This document shows, piece after piece, positions 24,394 to 34,112 of a DNA stretch of 40,993 nucleotides. Each line of letters starts with the position of its first letter. Positions within the stretch are counted from its first letter, which is position 1. The translations under genes and the position numbers were made by a program. The notes under the pieces were generated by a model. That model had not been told where the DNA came from, did no database searches, and saw nothing but the letters and a program-made list of their open reading frames with translations. The DNA comes from Perlabentimonas sp046542995. GTDB lineage: Bacteria; Bacteroidota; Bacteroidia; Bacteroidales; Tenuifilaceae. The stretch is taken from positions 1 to 40,993 of the forward strand of contig JBKHAH010000020.1 in assembly GCA_046542995.1 (NCBI GenBank), in the 5' to 3' direction.

Positions 24394-26007
24394 ATGGCAG
24401 ATGTTTTAATATACGCATTGGTAGGTTTGGTTGCCGGTGCCATTATAGTCCTTGTGGTTGGTCGCTTCATTTTTAAACCAGCTAATGGACAACCCGATGT
24501 TGATGCCCAGCAGCGGATAATTGATGCGGAGGGAGATCTTCGAATTGCAAATGACAGGTTGGAGCGAGCTGTTGATGATAATCAGCGGTTGCATAAGGAG
24601 CTTATCGACCAAACATCGCAAAAGGAAGCGCTTGGTGCTAAGTTCTCTTCGCTAACTACTCTGCTTGACGAGACTCAAAAGCAGCAGGCTACACTTCAGC
24701 AAGATTATTCTCAACTGAAAGAGGAGCTGAAGATAAAAGTAGAAACTTTTCAGGAACTCAACAGAAAGTATTCAGGCTTAGAAATGAGGAGTGAAAGCCA
24801 GCAGGAACAAATAAGTAATCTTTCTAAAGAGGTTGAAACCCTAAAGTCTGACAAAAAGAGTTTGCAAGAGGAGCTATCGGCTACCAGAGAGCGGGCTGTT
24901 GAGCTGGATAAGGAGAATAAGTACCAGAAGGAGATGCTGGATAAGCAGAAGCTTGAGATTGAGGAGATTGGCAAGAAATTCTCCAATGAGTTTAAACTCT
25001 TGGCCGATTCAATTCTTGAAGATAAGAGCAAGCGTTTTACAGAGTTAAACCAGACAAATATTGAGCGGCTGCTTAAGCCTTTGGGTGAGAATATCAGCGT
25101 TTTTCAGAAGAAGGTTGAGGAGGTTTACGATAGGGAGAGCAAGGAGCGATTCTCACTTGGGAAAGAGGTGGAGAAGCTGGTAATTCTTAACAAGCAAATT
25201 AGCGAGGAGGCCAATAATTTAACCAACGCGCTTAAGGGGCAGGTCAAGCAGCAGGGTAATTGGGGTGAAATGATACTTGAAAGCATACTGGAAAAATCGG
25301 GATTATCTAAAGGCAGGGAGTACCACGTGCAAGAGTCCTTTAAGGATGATGGTGGTAAAAGGTATCAGCCCGATGTTATTATATCGTACCCTGATGACAG
25401 GCAGGTGGTTATTGACTCAAAAGTGTCGCTTGTTGCCTATGAGCGGTACTGTTCAAGTACATCTCCGGAGGAGCAGGAGAAGGCGCTTAATGAGCACCTG
25501 CGATCAATCCGTATTCACATTGATACACTTAGTGGTAAGAGCTATCAGGACTTAGTGGGCTCGCTTGATTTTGTTATGATGTTCGTGCCCGTTGAACCTG
25601 CTTTCATGCTGGCCATGCAAACCGATTCCGAACTCTGGAACTATGCCTATTCGCGCCGTGTGCTTCTTATCAGCCCAACAAACTTAATTGCAGCCCTTAA
25701 AATGATTTTTGATCTTTGGCAGCGCGAATACCAGAATAGGCATGCCATTGAAATAGCCGACAGAGGAGGAAAACTTTACGATAAGTTTGTTAGCTTTGTG
25801 GAAAGCTTAACTGCTATTGGTGATAGCTTAACCAAAAGCCAGAATAGTTATGAGGCCGCTTTAAAACAGCTAACTTCCGGGAATGGTAACCTTGTTGCTC
25901 AGGCACAAAAAATCAAGAATCTGGGTGCAAAAGCAAGAAAGTCGCTCCCTGATAGCATGTTAGACTCATTAAACGATGAACCTGAACAACTTAAAGAAAA
26001 CGAATAG
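24394..26007 (+). CDS. rmuC: DNA recombination protein RmuC
   Basis: A 537-residue protein with an N-terminal transmembrane helix (about 4-27), a long coiled coil (about 40-200, dominated by Glu/Lys/Gln heptads) and the RmuC domain (about 270-500). The domain contains KQQGNWGEMILESILEKSGL and later VIDSKVSLVAYERY and FVPVEPAF, typical of the PD-(D/E)XK-related RmuC fold. RmuC limits inversions at short inverted repeats in E. coli. The length is usual for Bacteroidota. A glycosyltransferase gene starts 2 bases after the stop, so the two share a transcript. Confidence 0.93.
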   Translation: MADVLIYALVGLVAGAIIVLVVGRFIFKPANGQPDVDAQQRIIDAEGDLRIANDRLERAVDDNQRLHKELIDQTSQKEALGAKFSSLTTLLDETQKQQATLQQDYSQLKEELKIKVETFQELNRKYSGLEMRSESQQEQISNLSKEVETLKSDKKSLQEELSATRERAVELDKENKYQKEMLDKQKLEIEEIGKKFSNEFKLLADSILEDKSKRFTELNQTNIERLLKPLGENISVFQKKVEEVYDRESKERFSLGKEVEKLVILNKQISEEANNLTNALKGQVKQQGNWGEMILESILEKSGLSKGREYHVQESFKDDGGKRYQPDVIISYPDDRQVVIDSKVSLVAYERYCSSTSPEEQEKALNEHLRSIRIHIDTLSGKSYQDLVGSLDFVMMFVPVEPAFMLAMQTDSELWNYAYSRRVLLISPTNLIAALKMIFDLWQREYQNRHAIEIADRGGKLYDKFVSFVESLTAIGDSLTKSQNSYEAALKQLTSGNGNLVAQAQKIKNLGAKARKSLPDSMLDSLNDEPEQLKENE

Positions 26008-26009
26008 CC

Positions 26010-26927
26010 ATGATATCAGTTTGCCTGCCAGTATATAATTTCGATATTAACGAGCTAACTGAAGAGTTGCTCAGTCAGGCAAATGAGTATAATATTGATA
26101 TTGAGATACTTGTTTTTGACGACTGCTCCCTCTCTTTTTATAAGAAAAGAAACTCGGGCATTGCAATTAACGCAAACGTACAATACTTAGAGTTCGACCA
26201 TAATTTGGGACGAAGTAAAATTCGTAATCGGTTGGCTGATTTTGCAAAAGGCACCTGGCTTCTCTTTCTCGATTGCGATATGGTGCCGGAGTCAAAGCAA
26301 TTTCTTAAAAACTATAACAGCGTGATAGATCAGGCTTGTGTTATTTGCGGAGGAATTAGCTATGGTGCACGCCCTTTTAAGAACGAGCTGTTCCTGCGTT
26401 GGAAGTATGGTATTTTTCGTGAGAGCAAGAACGCTGCCAGAAGGCAGATTTTTCCTTACGCTTCGTTTATGAGCGGTAACTTCATGATTTCAAAGGACGC
26501 ATTTAATGAAATCCGTTTTAATGAGGAGATATCTGGATATGGCCATGAGGATACCCTTTTTGGGCTTGATTTAAAAAAGAATAAGATTCCCATACTTCAT
26601 ATTAATAACCCCAGCATCCACCTTGGTCTTGAGCCATGTTTCGATTATCTTGCCAAAACAGAGCAAAGCATTGTTAACCTCGTACGCCTGCTAAGGCTTG
26701 TTCCCGAGCAGAGAAGTAACCTACGTAAAAACATCAGCCTTTTACGATTCTATTTTTTTATGCGAGGAATTGGTTTAGGGTACCCACTGCGCTGGTTCTT
26801 CAGGGTGTTTAACCCTTTGCTACGTAGGGTGTTATGCAGCAAAAGGCCATCGCTTTTGCTTTTCGATTTATACAAGCTTGGCATGTTGGCGCAGGTATTT
26901 AAAAGAATTGACCTTACTAGGAAGTGA
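26010..26927 (+). CDS. GT2-family glycosyltransferase
   Basis: A 305-residue glycosyltransferase of the GT-A fold. Present are an N-terminal VCLPVYNFD strand, VFDDCS near residue 36, the metal-binding DxD-like LDCDM around residue 90, and the acceptor-side motif SGYGHEDTLFG near residue 170, where the ED pair is the expected catalytic base region. A basic, hydrophobic C-terminal tail (~240-300) may associate with the membrane. The sugar donor and acceptor are not predictable. It is cotranscribed with rmuC (2-base spacing) but no other polysaccharide genes are nearby, so it is not part of a surface-polysaccharide cluster here. Confidence 0.88.
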   Translation: MISVCLPVYNFDINELTEELLSQANEYNIDIEILVFDDCSLSFYKKRNSGIAINANVQYLEFDHNLGRSKIRNRLADFAKGTWLLFLDCDMVPESKQFLKNYNSVIDQACVICGGISYGARPFKNELFLRWKYGIFRESKNAARRQIFPYASFMSGNFMISKDAFNEIRFNEEISGYGHEDTLFGLDLKKNKIPILHINNPSIHLGLEPCFDYLAKTEQSIVNLVRLLRLVPEQRSNLRKNISLLRFYFFMRGIGLGYPLRWFFRVFNPLLRRVLCSKRPSLLLFDLYKLGMLAQVFKRIDLTRK

Positions 26928-27239
26928 TGGCTATGTCTGGTTAAGAACAGTGAGGGGTTCACTAAACTCTTATTCAGAAATTAAATATTACTCAACCTCT
27001 CAACCTCAATCCCAACCCTAACCGTGCAATTCATAAATAGGTTATAATCTATAATCTAAGCCATCCCATTAAAATAACTCAATAAACACTAAGCCTATCA
27101 TTCAGTGATTTAAGCAACATCAATAAACCATTAGGGCACAATTGCATACCTTTTGTCAAAATCTCTAAAAATATTTACAATCCAAAGAACAATTACTCCT
27201 ATTTAGGATTAATTTTATATATTCAAAATACTTATATAA
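26928..27239. other. intergenic region without recognised gene (312 bases)
   Basis: AT-rich sequence between the glycosyltransferase stop and the histidine-kinase start. A short hairpin (AGTGA/TCACT, about 26949-26963) lies just after the glycosyltransferase, without a T-run. No reading frame with supporting features, tRNA or consensus promoter pair was seen; the kinase promoter is presumably in the last 100 bases. Confidence 0.5.
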
Positions 27240-29753
27240 ATGGCACAAAAACCAACTATAGGTGCCCTGCAAAAGCGTGTTAATGAGCTTGAGGGAGAGG
27301 TTGAGCGATTAACAAGTGAGTTACAAAAGATAAAAACACAATCAAAGGGTACGCCCATTATAAATATATCCAAGGATGAGCAGGCTAATAGCATTGAGCT
27401 GAATGAGGCAAGGCGATTGCTTGCCGATAGCCAGAAGAAATATCATGATCTGGTTAACTTTCTTCCGCAAACAATATTCGAAACCGATAGGAACGGAACT
27501 TTCACATTTATTAATAGGTACGCTGAAATTGAATTTGGTTACAGCAAGGAGGAGGCCGTTGGCAAATTACACTACACCGAGACCGTTATCCCAAAGTACA
27601 GGCCGTACGTTATTAAGGCTCTTGAAGATTTTTCCCAGAATATTGGCGATGGGCTCGAATTTGTTATGCTTCGGAAAGATGGAACAACCTTTACTGGCCT
27701 GATACATTACGCCCCAATAATTATAGATGATGATTTTATTGGACTTAGAGGAATAATTACCAATATTAATTATCAAAAGGAGAACGAAGAGAGGTACCGG
27801 CTACTTATTGAGAATCAGAACGATCTGGTTGTAAAAGTTGATAAAAATGGAGATTTTATATACGTAAGCCCCAGCTATTGTAAGTACTTTGGCAAGAGCG
27901 AGAAGGAGCTGTTAGGGAAATCTTTCTACCCTTTGGTGCATGAAAACGACAGGGCTTCAACTGCCAGTACCATGGAGAGCCTTTATAAGGAGCCTTACTC
28001 ATGTTACCTTGAGCAGCGAGTATCAACCGCCAATGGCTGGCGATGGTTGGCATGGTCAGATAAAGCCATTCTGAATGATAAAGGGGAGGTTGTAGAGATT
28101 ATTGGAGTTGGCAGAGACATTACCGACCGAAAGATTATTGAGAAAGCATTACAGGAAAGCGAAGAGAATTATCGTACTATATTTGAGCTGGCCAATGACT
28201 CTATCATGATTCATGACCCCGAGGATCTTACTATTGTTAATGCCAATAAGAATGCTATATCCTCCTACGGCCTTAATACCTTGGATGAACTAAGGAAGCA
28301 CGGTTTTTTCTCTGAGACACCCTATAGCCAGAAAGAGGCAGGAGAATTTATTGCAAAAGCCTTGAGCAAGGGTTTGCAGGTATTCGAGTGGAAAAACATA
28401 AGAATAGATGGTTCTGTATTTTGGGAGGAGGTCTGTCTTTCGCCAATTAGTATTCAGGGGAAGGATTATGTTCTATCCATTGCCAGAGATATTACCGTTA
28501 GAAAGAGTGTAGAGGAGAGGCTGCAAAAAATCAATAAAGAGCTTAAACTGAGAAATGAAGAGTACGCAGCCTTAAACGAGGAGTACGCAACGCAGAATGA
28601 GGAGCTACAGGAAGCTAAGGAGAGGGCAGAAGAGGCCGATAGGCTGAAAAGTGCATTCCTGGCCAACATGAGCCACGAAATTAGAACGCCAATGAATGCA
28701 ATTATGGGGTTCTCTACGCTATTATCCAAGGCTAACATTTCCAACGAGAAGCAGAAGCATTACGCCAGCATAATTAGGAGTAGATCAAATGATTTGCTTA
28801 AAATTATCGATGATATTCTCGACATCTCAAAAATTGAGGCAAATCAGCTTGTGCTACAGGAAACCAGCCATAATATAAACACCCTCCTTGATAATATCCT
28901 GGATTATGCGCTTTCAAAAATCGAGGTTGAAAATAATCCAAAAATCAGCGTTAGCTTGGTTAATCAAATAGTTGATAAGGAGAATATTAATGTTGATTCT
29001 GGTAGATTAAAGCAGGTGCTTTATAACTTATTGGAAAATGCTTTAAAATTTACCCTTTCTGGTGAAATAGAGATTGGATGTAAGGATGGGAAGAAAGGCA
29101 ACCTTTTGTTTTATGTTAAGGATACCGGTGTTGGAATACCTTTTGAAAAACAGGAGGCAATTTTTGATCGTTTCACACAGGTGCACGATTCTGAAAGGCA
29201 TAATAATACAGGAACTGGTTTAGGGTTAGCAATATCAAAGGGAATTGTTGAGTTAATGGGTGGTCAAATATGGGTTGAGTCTCAAGTGGGCGAAGGTTCT
29301 ACCTTTTATTTTACCATTCCTTACAAAAAAGGGAATGTAGTTGCTGATAAAGGGTTTGACTATGAGCGCAAGGTAGGAGGAATTAAGGATGGAATACTAA
29401 TAGTTGAGGACGATGGGAGCAATGCTTCATTTTTACAAGAAGTTTTAAGTCAAACCAATGCACCATTATGGTTGGCAACAACTGGAGGTGAGGCACTGAA
29501 AATGCTTTCATCAATCCCCGAAATACAAATCATTCTTTTGGATATTGGATTGCCAGACTATAATGGTTTAGATATTATAAAGCAGTTCAGGGTAATTTCC
29601 CCCAATGTAAAAATTATAGCCCAGTCTGCTTATGCCACAGCCGAAGATAAACTGCTTGGATATCAAGCAGGTTGCGATGGCTACATTACAAAGCCAATCA
29701 ATGAGGACGAACTCCTGGAGATTCTTATTCGGAAAACGGAAGGTGAAGAATAA
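27240..29753 (+). CDS. triple-PAS hybrid sensor histidine kinase
   Basis: An 837-residue cytoplasmic kinase with no membrane segment. In order: an N-terminal coiled coil (about 5-35), PAS/PAC 1 (about 65-180), PAS/PAC 2 (about 185-300), PAS/PAC 3 (about 305-420), a short coiled coil, HisKA with H479 in SHEIRTPMN, an HATPase domain with N-box ENALKFT and G-boxes DTGVGIP and GTGLGLAI, and a C-terminal receiver with D768 in LLDIGLPD. Signal input is therefore soluble and may be a ligand or redox cue. No output regulator gene adjoins it, so the cognate partner is unknown. Its 3' end is followed at once by a copy of the dispersed repeat. Confidence 0.94.
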   Translation: MAQKPTIGALQKRVNELEGEVERLTSELQKIKTQSKGTPIINISKDEQANSIELNEARRLLADSQKKYHDLVNFLPQTIFETDRNGTFTFINRYAEIEFGYSKEEAVGKLHYTETVIPKYRPYVIKALEDFSQNIGDGLEFVMLRKDGTTFTGLIHYAPIIIDDDFIGLRGIITNINYQKENEERYRLLIENQNDLVVKVDKNGDFIYVSPSYCKYFGKSEKELLGKSFYPLVHENDRASTASTMESLYKEPYSCYLEQRVSTANGWRWLAWSDKAILNDKGEVVEIIGVGRDITDRKIIEKALQESEENYRTIFELANDSIMIHDPEDLTIVNANKNAISSYGLNTLDELRKHGFFSETPYSQKEAGEFIAKALSKGLQVFEWKNIRIDGSVFWEEVCLSPISIQGKDYVLSIARDITVRKSVEERLQKINKELKLRNEEYAALNEEYATQNEELQEAKERAEEADRLKSAFLANMSHEIRTPMNAIMGFSTLLSKANISNEKQKHYASIIRSRSNDLLKIIDDILDISKIEANQLVLQETSHNINTLLDNILDYALSKIEVENNPKISVSLVNQIVDKENINVDSGRLKQVLYNLLENALKFTLSGEIEIGCKDGKKGNLLFYVKDTGVGIPFEKQEAIFDRFTQVHDSERHNNTGTGLGLAISKGIVELMGGQIWVESQVGEGSTFYFTIPYKKGNVVADKGFDYERKVGGIKDGILIVEDDGSNASFLQEVLSQTNAPLWLATTGGEALKMLSSIPEIQIILLDIGLPDYNGLDIIKQFRVISPNVKIIAQSAYATAEDKLLGYQAGCDGYITKPINEDELLEILIRKTEGEE

Positions 29754-29763
29754 TGCTATTTTT

Positions 29764-29930
29764 TTTGGCATGTTGAGAATATGACAGATAAAGCAAATAC
29801 GCTCGTCACTGCCTACCAAAGGCACGGCAGGTAAACCTGCCCGCTTTGCCCCCCTGCCAGACTACAGCAGACGGGCAGGCGAGGAGGCAGGGCCGTCTCA
29901 TTCATTCGTAAAGGATCGTTCCGTTTTTGC
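29764..29930. repeat. dispersed palindromic repeat, copy 1
   Basis: Begins just after the histidine-kinase stop. It shares with copy 2 a block of ~50 bases at roughly 80% identity ending in GCTCGTCACTGCC (29801-29813). It holds an internal inverted repeat CCTGCCCG (29836-29843) and CGGGCAGG (29872-29879) and is conspicuously GC-rich for this region. No open frame was supported. It has no transposase and resembles MITE/REP-like elements. Confidence 0.6.
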
Positions 29931-29972
29931 CCTACAATAGAAAGCATTTCTAAAGATTATTAAAATTCTTTA

Positions 29973-29980
29973 TATGTTTG
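29973..29980 (+). promoter_or_regulatory. Bacteroidota -7 element upstream of the C69 dipeptidase
   Basis: TATGTTTG fits TAnnTTTG and lies 42 bases before the ATG at 30023. No clear -33 TTG was found at the expected distance, so confidence is limited. Confidence 0.35.
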
Positions 29981-30022
29981 TAATCATCAAATTTTAAAAT
30001 ATAAACAGTAAAGCTTATAAAG

Positions 30023-31678
30023 ATGAGATTACAAGCTAACATTTTAACGTTTTTTGCCCTGGTGGCAGTATTCTTACTATCCTTTAATATCAATTTGTAT
30101 TCATGTACCAGCGTTTTGGTTTCCAAGGGAGCAAGTACCGATGGGAGTGTTATTACAAGTTGGACATATGATGTGACTGGGTTTATGTCGCCCCTGCAGT
30201 TTTATCCTGGCGGTGAATATCCTGATGATGATTCTCTTGACATCTTTAGTTTTCGTGAGAAGGAATTCTTGGGAAGAATCAAACAGGTTTCCCAAACCTA
30301 TAAAGTTGTGGGGAATATGAATGAGATGCAGGTATCTATTGCCGAAACTACTTTTACCGGACGCAAGGAGCTAAGCAATGGCGATGGGCTATTCGATTAT
30401 GGAAACCTCATATACATCACCCTTCAGCGTGCCAGCACTGCTCGTGAGGCAATACTGATTATGGATGAGCTTGCCCGAACTTACGGTTATAAAGATACGG
30501 GTGAATCCTTCTCAATTGCCGACGAAAATGAGGCGTGGGTGCTTGATTTTATTGGCAAGGGTCAGCACGGCGAGGGTGCCGTTTGGGTTGCCGCTCGCGT
30601 ACCCGAAGGGTACATGGCAGCGCACGCCAATCAGGCACGCATTCGTAAGGTCAATTGGGATGATACCGAGAACTGGATGTGGGCCGATGACGTGGTGGAT
30701 TTTGCCCGTAGCATGGGATGGTTCAATGGGCCTAAAAGCGAGTTCAGTTTTGTTGATGCTTATAATCCTGTTTCCCCTACCTCCCTCCTCCTTTGCGAAA
30801 GCAGGGTTTGGAGTATCTTCCGAAGGGCTGCACCTTCAAACGATTTTAAAGCCGACTACTGGCGGTGTGTGGAGGGGGCTGAACCCTATCCGCTTTTCAT
30901 TAAACCCGATGACAAGATAAGTGTGCAGGATGTTATTGCTTTTCACCGCGACCACTTTCACGACACACCATATTACACAGGCGATGGTATAGCCGCTGGA
31001 CCTTATGAGAATCCTTACCGTTGGCGCCCTGTGTTTTTTAAGTTAAAGGATGATACAACCCGCTACGCATGGGAACGCCCCATTTCACAACCTCAAACTG
31101 CCTTCTCGTTTATTACGCAGGCGCGCAGCTGGTTGCCCAATGAGATTGGAGGTATTTGCTGGTACTCGGTTGATGATACCTACTCGAATGCTTGGATGCC
31201 CTTATACTCAGGAATGAATCAGGTTCCTCCCTCGCTTTCAACCGGTAGCCCTATAGATTTTGATTGGCAGTCGGCTTATTGGGTATTCTCTGTTGTTAAT
31301 AATTTTGCCTATGGCTTGTACAATCAGGTTATTGATGATATTAAGGAAGTGCAGCAGGAGCTTGAAAATCGTTCCTTTGCCATGGTAAATGCAACCGATA
31401 AGGCCGCGCTTACATTGCACGAAACCAATCCTGATATGATGACCGAGTACCTTACTACTTTCAGTATTAGCAATGTGGAGTATGTAACAGAGCGTTGGCG
31501 TGAGTTAGCTAAGTATCTTTTTGTAAAATATAACGATAGGTATGAACGCAAGGAGATGAAAATTGATTCGTGGCCTGAGAGTATCGGTTACCCTGATGAT
31601 TTTAACCGCAGAGCGGTTCAAGAGCGTCCCAATTACTATGAAGTTGGTTGGCGCAAACCTGGCGATAAAATCGATTAA
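30023..31678 (+). CDS. secreted C69-family dipeptidase
   Basis: A 551-residue Ntn-hydrolase-fold peptidase of family C69. A signal peptide (MRLQANILTF... to about residue 27) precedes C28 in YSCTSVLVSKGAS. Maturation would expose the cysteine as the N-terminal nucleophile, as in family members whose propeptide is removed autocatalytically. Conserved features follow: AETTFTGRKEL, GESFSIADENEAWVLDF and AAHANQARIRKV. The protein is expected in the periplasm or outside, degrading dipeptides. It is a single-gene unit bounded by repeat copy 1 upstream and a terminator hairpin downstream. Confidence 0.92.
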   Translation: MRLQANILTFFALVAVFLLSFNINLYSCTSVLVSKGASTDGSVITSWTYDVTGFMSPLQFYPGGEYPDDDSLDIFSFREKEFLGRIKQVSQTYKVVGNMNEMQVSIAETTFTGRKELSNGDGLFDYGNLIYITLQRASTAREAILIMDELARTYGYKDTGESFSIADENEAWVLDFIGKGQHGEGAVWVAARVPEGYMAAHANQARIRKVNWDDTENWMWADDVVDFARSMGWFNGPKSEFSFVDAYNPVSPTSLLLCESRVWSIFRRAAPSNDFKADYWRCVEGAEPYPLFIKPDDKISVQDVIAFHRDHFHDTPYYTGDGIAAGPYENPYRWRPVFFKLKDDTTRYAWERPISQPQTAFSFITQARSWLPNEIGGICWYSVDDTYSNAWMPLYSGMNQVPPSLSTGSPIDFDWQSAYWVFSVVNNFAYGLYNQVIDDIKEVQQELENRSFAMVNATDKAALTLHETNPDMMTEYLTTFSISNVEYVTERWRELAKYLFVKYNDRYERKEMKIDSWPESIGYPDDFNRRAVQERPNYYEVGWRKPGDKID

Positions 31679-31703
31679 TTTTTCAAAAATCAAGAGTTTT
31701 TAC

Positions 31704-31745
31704 TGGAATGGCTGATGATTGAATCATTGGTCATTCCATTTTTTT
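31704..31745 (+). terminator. rho-independent terminator after the dipeptidase gene
   Basis: TGGAATG (31704-31710) pairs with CATTCCA (31732-31738), and the inner part (GATGATTGAATCATT) extends the stem to about 14 positions with a few mismatches. A run of seven T follows (31739-31745). The position between converging genes fits. Confidence 0.75.
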
Positions 31746-31784
31746 GAAGGTGGGGAAGGGGAGAGAATGGTTGGTAGTTATTAT

Positions 31785-32255
31785 CTATATCAGTTTTTTC
31801 TCAAAAACAATTTTTGTCACCTCGTTGGGAACATGATGGCTAATGCCTTTGTTCTCGTAACCTTTCTCTTCAAGGAATTTACAGAGCGATTTATCATCAA
31901 CTGGAATTGTCCCGCGAATGGTTGTGAAACCCTTTTCCTGCGATTCAATTTCTGCAAATTCAATCATAGCTTTTGCCAGCCCTCTACGCTGAAAGTGTGG
32001 GAATATTGCCAGTCGGTCAATATGAGAAGAGTTCTTAACTTCAGGGTCTGGTTTAAGGGTAATGGTTCCAACTGGCACCTTCTTCACAAAAATGATATAA
32101 ACATTACCATTGGAAATGTCCTGCGATATTTCTGCATAATCGGCATGCGTATTGTGCCAGTACTTAACTCCTTTATCTTTTAGCTGCTGTGCACATTCTC
32201 TAATTATGTAGAGTACCTCTAAAAGTTGGGTTTCCTTTGCGGGTAATATCTCCAT
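31785..32255 (-). CDS. GNAT-family N-acetyltransferase
   Basis: A 156-residue single GNAT domain. The acetyl-CoA loop is FQRRGLAKAMI (around residues 105-115), following the beta-4 strand HIDRLAIFP; the C-terminal KFLEEKGYENKG is the usual beta-6/alpha-4 region. The first third (AKETQLLEVLYIIRECAQQL...YWHNT) resembles GNATs annotated as acting on small amines or amino acids, but the substrate is unknown. It lies 59 bases downstream of the amidohydrolase gene on the same strand and is probably read through from it. Confidence 0.87.
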   Translation of the reverse strand: MEILPAKETQLLEVLYIIRECAQQLKDKGVKYWHNTHADYAEISQDISNGNVYIIFVKKVPVGTITLKPDPEVKNSSHIDRLAIFPHFQRRGLAKAMIEFAEIESQEKGFTTIRGTIPVDDKSLCKFLEEKGYENKGISHHVPNEVTKIVFEKKLI

Positions 32256-32314
32256 GTAACCGTTTTATTTTCACTAAATAAGATAATTAGTGGTTTTGTT
32301 TTCTTTACATTATG

Positions 32315-33949
32315 CTATAAATATACTGCTTTTCCGTTTACAAAGGTCATTTTTACCTTTATGTTTGGCACCTTATCTATAGGAATAGTCATTAAATCTT
32401 CTTTAAGAACAACAAAATCAGCATATTTATTCGGCTCTAGGCTTCCTTTCTCATTCTCTTCAAAAGCTGCTTTGGCTGCCCAAATGGTCATGGCTTTTAG
32501 TGCTTGCTCGCGCGAAAGCGCATTCTCCATCTGAAATCCATCGGGAGGGTATCCGTTAAGGTTTTTACGAGCAACCCCAGCATAAAATCCGTACAGAGGA
32601 TTTATGTGCTCAATAGGGAAATCACTGCCATTTGGTAACCACCCATTCTGCTTCAAAAGATCCTGGTAAATGTAAGCAGTTTCAATTCTTTTGCCAAGTC
32701 GTTCGGCCGCCCATATCATATCGGAGGTGGCATGCGTTGTTTGTATTGATGGTACAACGGATAGCTCGCCAAAACGCGGAAGATCATCGGGGTGAACTGT
32801 TTGCGCATGCTCAATTCGCCAACGCAGGTCGTTGTTGGGTTTAAGAAACTTTTCGTAAACATCAAGCGCTAATCTTGTGGCAGCATCGCCAATGCAGTGT
32901 ATTGCAACCTGATAACCTGCCTTGTAGGCTTTTTGGCAAATGTCTGTTAGGTACTCTTCAGTTTCTAACTGTAGGCCCTTAGTATTTGGCGCATCGCTAT
33001 AAGGTTCAATAAGTAGTGCTCCTCTTGAACCTAAAGCACCATCTGCAAAGAGTTTTATTGTGCGAACGGTTAAACTGGGCGTTTTAATTATTCCGTTCTT
33101 ATCTGCATACCTAAGGTTCTCTTCAGTTGGGCTAAGCATAACGTTAACCTTCATGTCCAGTTTATCCTCTTGGTGCAATCTTTCAAGCAGCATAACGTCC
33201 TCAACATCCAGCCCTGCATCGTTTACTGAGGTTAAACCAACCTCAAAGCAATTTCTTTGGGCAGCAATAAGCGCTTCCTCTTTCTGTGTTTTTGTGTAAG
33301 CTGGTATATGCTTGCGTACCAAGTTAATGGCATTGTCAATGAGTACGCCAGTCATTTCGTTATTTTCTATTACAATTTCTCCACCTGCAATTAATGTATC
33401 AGGATTAAATCCTGCTATGTTAAGTGCTTTGGTGTTGGCTATGGCGGCATGGCCATCTATACGGGTTAGGAGCACAGGATTGTCTGGGAAAGTTTCATCT
33501 AAAAGTTTCTTTGTTGGAAATTCCTTTATGTCCCATTCGGTTTGGTTCCAGCCTCTTCCAATAATCCATTCCGATGGGTAGTTTTTATTGTGCTCAACAA
33601 GTCTGTTTACAACCTCATTCCACGATGATGCCCCAGCAAGCCAGCCTTCTCTTAAACCCAAACCGTAACTCATAAAGTGACTGTGAGGATCAATAAAACC
33701 TGGGTAAACGTATTTTCCCTCCAGATTATAATTTTCTTCACCTATGTATAGGTTGTTAATATCTTCATTTGTGCCAAGTGCAACAATTTTTCCTTTATCT
33801 ACAACCATACTCTGGTAAATGTTAAAATTACTGTCAATGCTGTATATGTTGGCATTGCTAATAACTAAATCTACTTTCTGCGTTGAGTTACATGACATAA
33901 TAATTACTGTTGAAAGGAGTGAGAATATAAACCATTTAAATTTTAACAT
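32315..33949 (-). CDS. YtcJ-like metal-dependent amidohydrolase, predicted lipoprotein
   Basis: A 544-residue member of the amidohydrolase superfamily (Amidohydro_3 type). The N-terminus is a lipoprotein signal with lipobox IIMSC and C20. Then come the small beta-sandwich part (ISNANIYSIDSN), the first metal motif DPHSHF with H89 and H91, HCIGDAATR in the middle (histidine ligand), RIEHAQTVHP, and NGSDFP with the catalytic aspartate. The last 50 residues complete the beta-sandwich (KYADFVVLKEDLM). Relatives hydrolyse amide bonds of diverse small molecules; this substrate is unknown. Outer-membrane or periplasmic anchoring is unusual for the superfamily but occurs in Bacteroidota. Confidence 0.9.
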   Translation of the reverse strand: MLKFKWFIFSLLSTVIIMSCNSTQKVDLVISNANIYSIDSNFNIYQSMVVDKGKIVALGTNEDINNLYIGEENYNLEGKYVYPGFIDPHSHFMSYGLGLREGWLAGASSWNEVVNRLVEHNKNYPSEWIIGRGWNQTEWDIKEFPTKKLLDETFPDNPVLLTRIDGHAAIANTKALNIAGFNPDTLIAGGEIVIENNEMTGVLIDNAINLVRKHIPAYTKTQKEEALIAAQRNCFEVGLTSVNDAGLDVEDVMLLERLHQEDKLDMKVNVMLSPTEENLRYADKNGIIKTPSLTVRTIKLFADGALGSRGALLIEPYSDAPNTKGLQLETEEYLTDICQKAYKAGYQVAIHCIGDAATRLALDVYEKFLKPNNDLRWRIEHAQTVHPDDLPRFGELSVVPSIQTTHATSDMIWAAERLGKRIETAYIYQDLLKQNGWLPNGSDFPIEHINPLYGFYAGVARKNLNGYPPDGFQMENALSREQALKAMTIWAAKAAFEENEKGSLEPNKYADFVVLKEDLMTIPIDKVPNIKVKMTFVNGKAVYL

Positions 33950-34064
33950 CGGCCTCAGGGTTTTTGTTTACTGGTTACAAATATAGTCTTTTGTTCTAAC
34001 AATCCATGTAACTCGCTATGTAGTTGTCCGATAAATGTATTAAATAGATCTCTACAATAATTCA

Positions 34065-34072
34065 TATCTTTG
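34065..34072 (+). promoter_or_regulatory. Bacteroidota -7 element upstream of the beta-helix lipoprotein
   Basis: TATCTTTG matches TAnnTTTG and lies 40 bases before the ATG at 34113, in the divergent intergenic region with the amidohydrolase gene. No TTG was seen at the ideal -33 distance. Confidence 0.4.
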
Positions 34073-34112
34073 AAAGTTATTATTTAAATGATTTTAAGGG
34101 GAATTTAAATAC

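Noticed and set aside
31719..32183. A 154-codon plus-strand frame overlapping the GNAT gene.
   Set aside because: Antisense to a gene with clear acetyl-CoA-binding motif; no domain recognised.
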